Shown here: piece by piece, positions 61,667 to 64,000 of the stretch
How the letters are laid out: every line of letters starts with the position of its first letter
Position numbering within the stretch: the first letter of the stretch is position 1
Source: Myxococcaceae bacterium
GTDB lineage: Bacteria; Myxococcota; Myxococcia; Myxococcales; Myxococcaceae
DNA length: 64,000 nt
Direction of reading: 5' to 3'
Assembly: GCA_016793095.1 (NCBI GenBank)
Contig: JAEUJQ010000016.1
Span: 62,001 to 126,000, forward strand
Notes under the pieces: generated by a model
What the model was told of the DNA's origin: nothing
The model's database searches: none
Seen by the model: the letters and a program-made list of their open reading frames with translations, nothing else
Made by a program: the position numbers and the translations under genes

Positions 61667-64000
61667 TCAGAGCACACCGAGCCACAAGGTGCCGCCGAGC
61701 GAGCCGAGCTGGAGCCGGTTGTCCGGCGCGGAGAGGGACGTTGTGTTGGCGAGGCGTGGGTCTCTGAAGTCGATCAGCTGACCGGTCTCGGCGTTCATCA
61801 CGACTTCATTCCCCGACCAGGAGCCGGAGAAGAACTCGGTGTTGCGGTTGCGGAAGGCCGTGACGAGCGGCCCGCCCAGCTGCCGCCGGACGGTGTTCGT
61901 GCGGCCATCGATGAGGTACGAGGAAGAGCCCTCGAACCCGATGACCCCGAACTCGGTCACGGGCAGGCCAGCGCGGTTCGCCAAGAAACCTGGCGCGGTG
62001 CTCGACGGCACGTCAACCTCGATGGCGGGCTCGTCGCCGACGATCACCTTCCACTTCATCGTCGAGGTCGCTCTCCAGGCAGCCAGCGCGGGTGCGATGA
62101 CGGGAGGGTTGCCATCGACATCGGCGTCGAACGTCGTCACGCCGCTACGCACCTCCAACATCCGCCGCGTCGTGGACTCGAAGCCGACGAGGCGGGTTGG
62201 GGTGAAGTACTGGAACTGGCTGTTCGAGGTCGAGACCACCAGGTTGGGAGTGGCCGGGGGCGGAACGACGTCTTCCCGCGTGGTGCTGGGGACCGTCGTG
62301 GTGAACGCCATGCGCGTGCCGAGCTGGTTGAACGTGAAGTTCTGGGAGTTCGCCGGCAGCGGGAAGACGGTGCCGTCGCTCGCGCGGATCATCATCGACG
62401 TCGTGCCGAAGGTGACCAGCGGGTAGTCAGGTGGGCTGGAGGCCAGGACCGAGAGCGCCGATGGGAAGAAGCCAGCCACGAGCGACGAGGTGCGCCCTGC
62501 CGGCGCGACGACCCGCAACGAGCAGGAAGCCGACGGCGGCGTACAGCCTGTCAGGGCCATCACCGTCGGAGTCGTGAACAGGCCCGCCACGTTGGTGAAG
62601 AGCGCGGTGGCGGTCGTCGGCTCCACGAGGGTGACGTCGTTCGTCATGTTGTCACGCACGAGGATCCGGTCGTTCGTGTGAACCGAGAGCGTGCCGGTCG
62701 TCATCGGTGGGAATCGCGCGACCTGCGCCGATGAGAGGGTGATGCGCTCGAGCCAGCTGCGAAGCACGAACATCACGGACTCGTCCGTCGAGAACTGCAC
62801 GAAGGCGCCATTGGTGGCGCCCCACGCTCGGGTCTGACCGGTCGGGATCTCGTAGGTGAAGAGCTGATTCGCGAGCGAGTAGGCGACGTAGCGGGCGTTC
62901 GGAGAGAACACGACCGTCGACAGCCCTCCGTAGGCCAGCATCCGGATCTCCTTCGTTCGCGCGTTGACCAGCAGGTTGCGCGTGCGGAGCACGTCACTCA
63001 CCTGCACTGCCACCCACGGCTGGCCCGCGACCCCCGCGAGAGGAGTGAGGCCGGTGATGGTGGCCTGGTTGTCGAAGATGGGCTCGTAGAACGAGAGCAC
63101 CTGGCCGGGCAGGCTCGTGGTTCGGCCGTCAGTCACCTGGACCCGACCCAGGAGCAGCTTCGGGTGGTGCGGCGCGGTGGCGGTGATGTCCCACGTGCCC
63201 ACGGGCGCCTGCAGCGAGAACGCGCCGTTCGGGCCTGGCCGTGCCGTCGCCATGGTGCCCTCGGCGGCGACGGTGATGAGGGTGGGCGACTGCGGGCTGC
63301 CGAAGCCGACGACGCCGGTGATGGTGCCCGTCGGTGGGGGAGGCGCCGCCGTCAACGTCACCATCACGTCGGCGTTCGCACCGCGCGTCAGCCGCGCCAT
63401 CGCCGTGCCCGTCTGTGCCCCCAGCTCCGCGGTGAAGGTGCTGTCGCCGACGCCGAGGCCCACGAAGTCGAAGCGGCCGGCCGCGTTGGTCGTCGCCGCG
63501 GCGCCGGTGCCCGCGACGCGCACCAGCGCTCCTCCCACTGGCATGCCGCCCGCCGTCACCGTCCCTCCGACCCGCGCCACCGGCGTCAGGCGCAGCTCGC
63601 CGACGTCCACCATCGCGCCCGAGACCGCGACGCCCAGGCTGACCCGGCCCTCTCGCGTGTCCGCCACCTCGACCGAGACCGTCGCCGCGCCCGCCGGGAC
63701 GCCCGTGAAAGAGAACGCGCCCATCGCGCCGGTGCGCGCCCCGAGGAAGGTGCTGCCCCCGAGCACGACCGTGAGGTTCGACGCGTCGCTGCCGTCGGTG
63801 AAGACGACCCGGCCTGACACCTGGCTCGTCGCGGGCAGGCGGAAGGCGAGGGTCACGTCGCCCTCCTGCCGTCCGCTGGCCAGCCTCGTCGACGCGGTGG
63901 CGTCCTCGACCTCAGCGCCGCGCACGACGGCGTGGACCACGTAGGCGCCGTCCACCAGCTCGCTCGAGGTGAAGCTGCCGTCGGCCATCGTCGTCGCGGC
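61667..64000 (-). CDS. Carboxypeptidase-regulatory-domain and beta-propeller protein (5' end outside window)
   Basis: At least 777 residues; the frame runs off the window edge, so the N-terminus, probably a signal peptide, is missing. The first about 300 residues are three or four CarboxypepD_reg-like Ig-type domains (GSFTSSELVDGAYVV, RVSGTVTAGGMPVGGALVRV, GAFSLQAPVGTWDITA). The rest resembles a TolB/PD40-like beta-propeller (FSPNARYVAYSLANQLFTYE, GTRMAFTTTVPS). Probably a surface or periplasmic protein. The stop abuts the TPR gene stop with no gap. Confidence 0.78.
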   Translation of the reverse strand, partial: AATTMADGSFTSSELVDGAYVVHAVVRGAEVEDATASTRLASGRQEGDVTLAFRLPATSQVSGRVVFTDGSDASNLTVVLGGSTFLGARTGAMGAFSFTGVPAGAATVSVEVADTREGRVSLGVAVSGAMVDVGELRLTPVARVGGTVTAGGMPVGGALVRVAGTGAAATTNAAGRFDFVGLGVGDSTFTAELGAQTGTAMARLTRGANADVMVTLTAAPPPPTGTITGVVGFGSPQSPTLITVAAEGTMATARPGPNGAFSLQAPVGTWDITATAPHHPKLLLGRVQVTDGRTTSLPGQVLSFYEPIFDNQATITGLTPLAGVAGQPWVAVQVSDVLRTRNLLVNARTKEIRMLAYGGLSTVVFSPNARYVAYSLANQLFTYEIPTGQTRAWGATNGAFVQFSTDESVMFVLRSWLERITLSSAQVARFPPMTTGTLSVHTNDRILVRDNMTNDVTLVEPTTATALFTNVAGLFTTPTVMALTGCTPPSASCSLRVVAPAGRTSSLVAGFFPSALSVLASSPPDYPLVTFGTTSMMIRASDGTVFPLPANSQNFTFNQLGTRMAFTTTVPSTTREDVVPPPATPNLVVSTSNSQFQYFTPTRLVGFESTTRRMLEVRSGVTTFDADVDGNPPVIAPALAAWRATSTMKWKVIVGDEPAIEVDVPSSTAPGFLANRAGLPVTEFGVIGFEGSSSYLIDGRTNTVRRQLGGPLVTAFRNRNTEFFSGSWSGNEVVMNAETGQLIDFRDPRLANTTSLSAPDNRLQLGSLGGTLWLGVL

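Overview
The window looks like chromosomal DNA of a high-GC myxobacterium-type organism (Myxococcota). This is inferred from several things: many lipoproteins with glycine/serine/alanine-rich tandem spacers followed by Cys-rich domains; Ser/Thr kinases fused to sensor modules; MshEN, TerB, CHAD and RMD1-type proteins; very GC-rich codon use; and frequent GTG starts. No rRNA, tRNA, insertion sequence, prophage or CRISPR array was seen. About 54 genes are supported, packed on both strands.

Layout. 0-5.6 kb: a Cys-rich Gly-spacer lipoprotein, a POT-type transporter gene broken by one in-frame TAG, a leucine-rich-repeat protein and an FG-GAP/ASPIC lipoprotein. 5.6-9.6 kb: a vapBC toxin-antitoxin pair, miaE and an M16 peptidase. 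9.7-17 kb: a subtilase with three repeated modules, a PHB-depolymerase-like esterase and a pre-peptidase-type repeat lipoprotein. 17.2-21.5 kb: three translationally coupled hydrolase-like genes (degenerate UshA-like lipoprotein, PAF-acetylhydrolase-like lipoprotein, HSL-like lipase) and a divergent TIM-barrel-like gene. 21.5-26.2 kb: a REC-EAL regulator, an acyl-CoA carboxylase carboxyltransferase, a membrane TPR protein, SixA and a CHAD protein. 26.2-31.9 kb: two lipoproteins, a pseudokinase-MshEN protein, a triple-Usp protein and a TerB protein. 31.9-38.7 kb: dapE/dapD, a DTW-domain tRNA modifier, an RMD1 protein, a REC/adenylate cyclase with four MshEN-type motifs, a degenerate AAA-like protein, a second TerB protein and a small membrane protein. 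38.7-43.2 kb: two paralogous Cys-rich Gly-spacer proteins and gyrA. 43.7-49.6 kb: a 1196-residue helical-repeat protein and a Ser/Thr kinase fused to a PhnD-like sensor. 49.6-64 kb: truA/macro domain, an outer-membrane barrel, SCP2 protein, selO with a duplicated 3' end, an M50-like membrane protease, yciH/VKOR-DsbA, ygfZ, orn, TPR, and a partial carboxypeptidase-regulatory/beta-propeller protein.

Two themes connect the genes. First, c-di-GMP: a REC-EAL phosphodiesterase with an intact active site, two proteins with MshEN-type modules (one carrying an intact class III cyclase), and oligoribonuclease, which clears the EAL product pGpG. Second, promoter architecture: about 17 first genes of transcription units have a TA-start hexamer 5-10 nt before the start codon and no visible Shine-Dalgarno, as expected for leaderless mRNAs. 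One such box, the palindrome TATATA at 58400-58405, is placed to serve two divergent genes at once. Genes inside operons and many lipoprotein genes instead carry clear GGAGG-type sites or overlapping stop/start codons.
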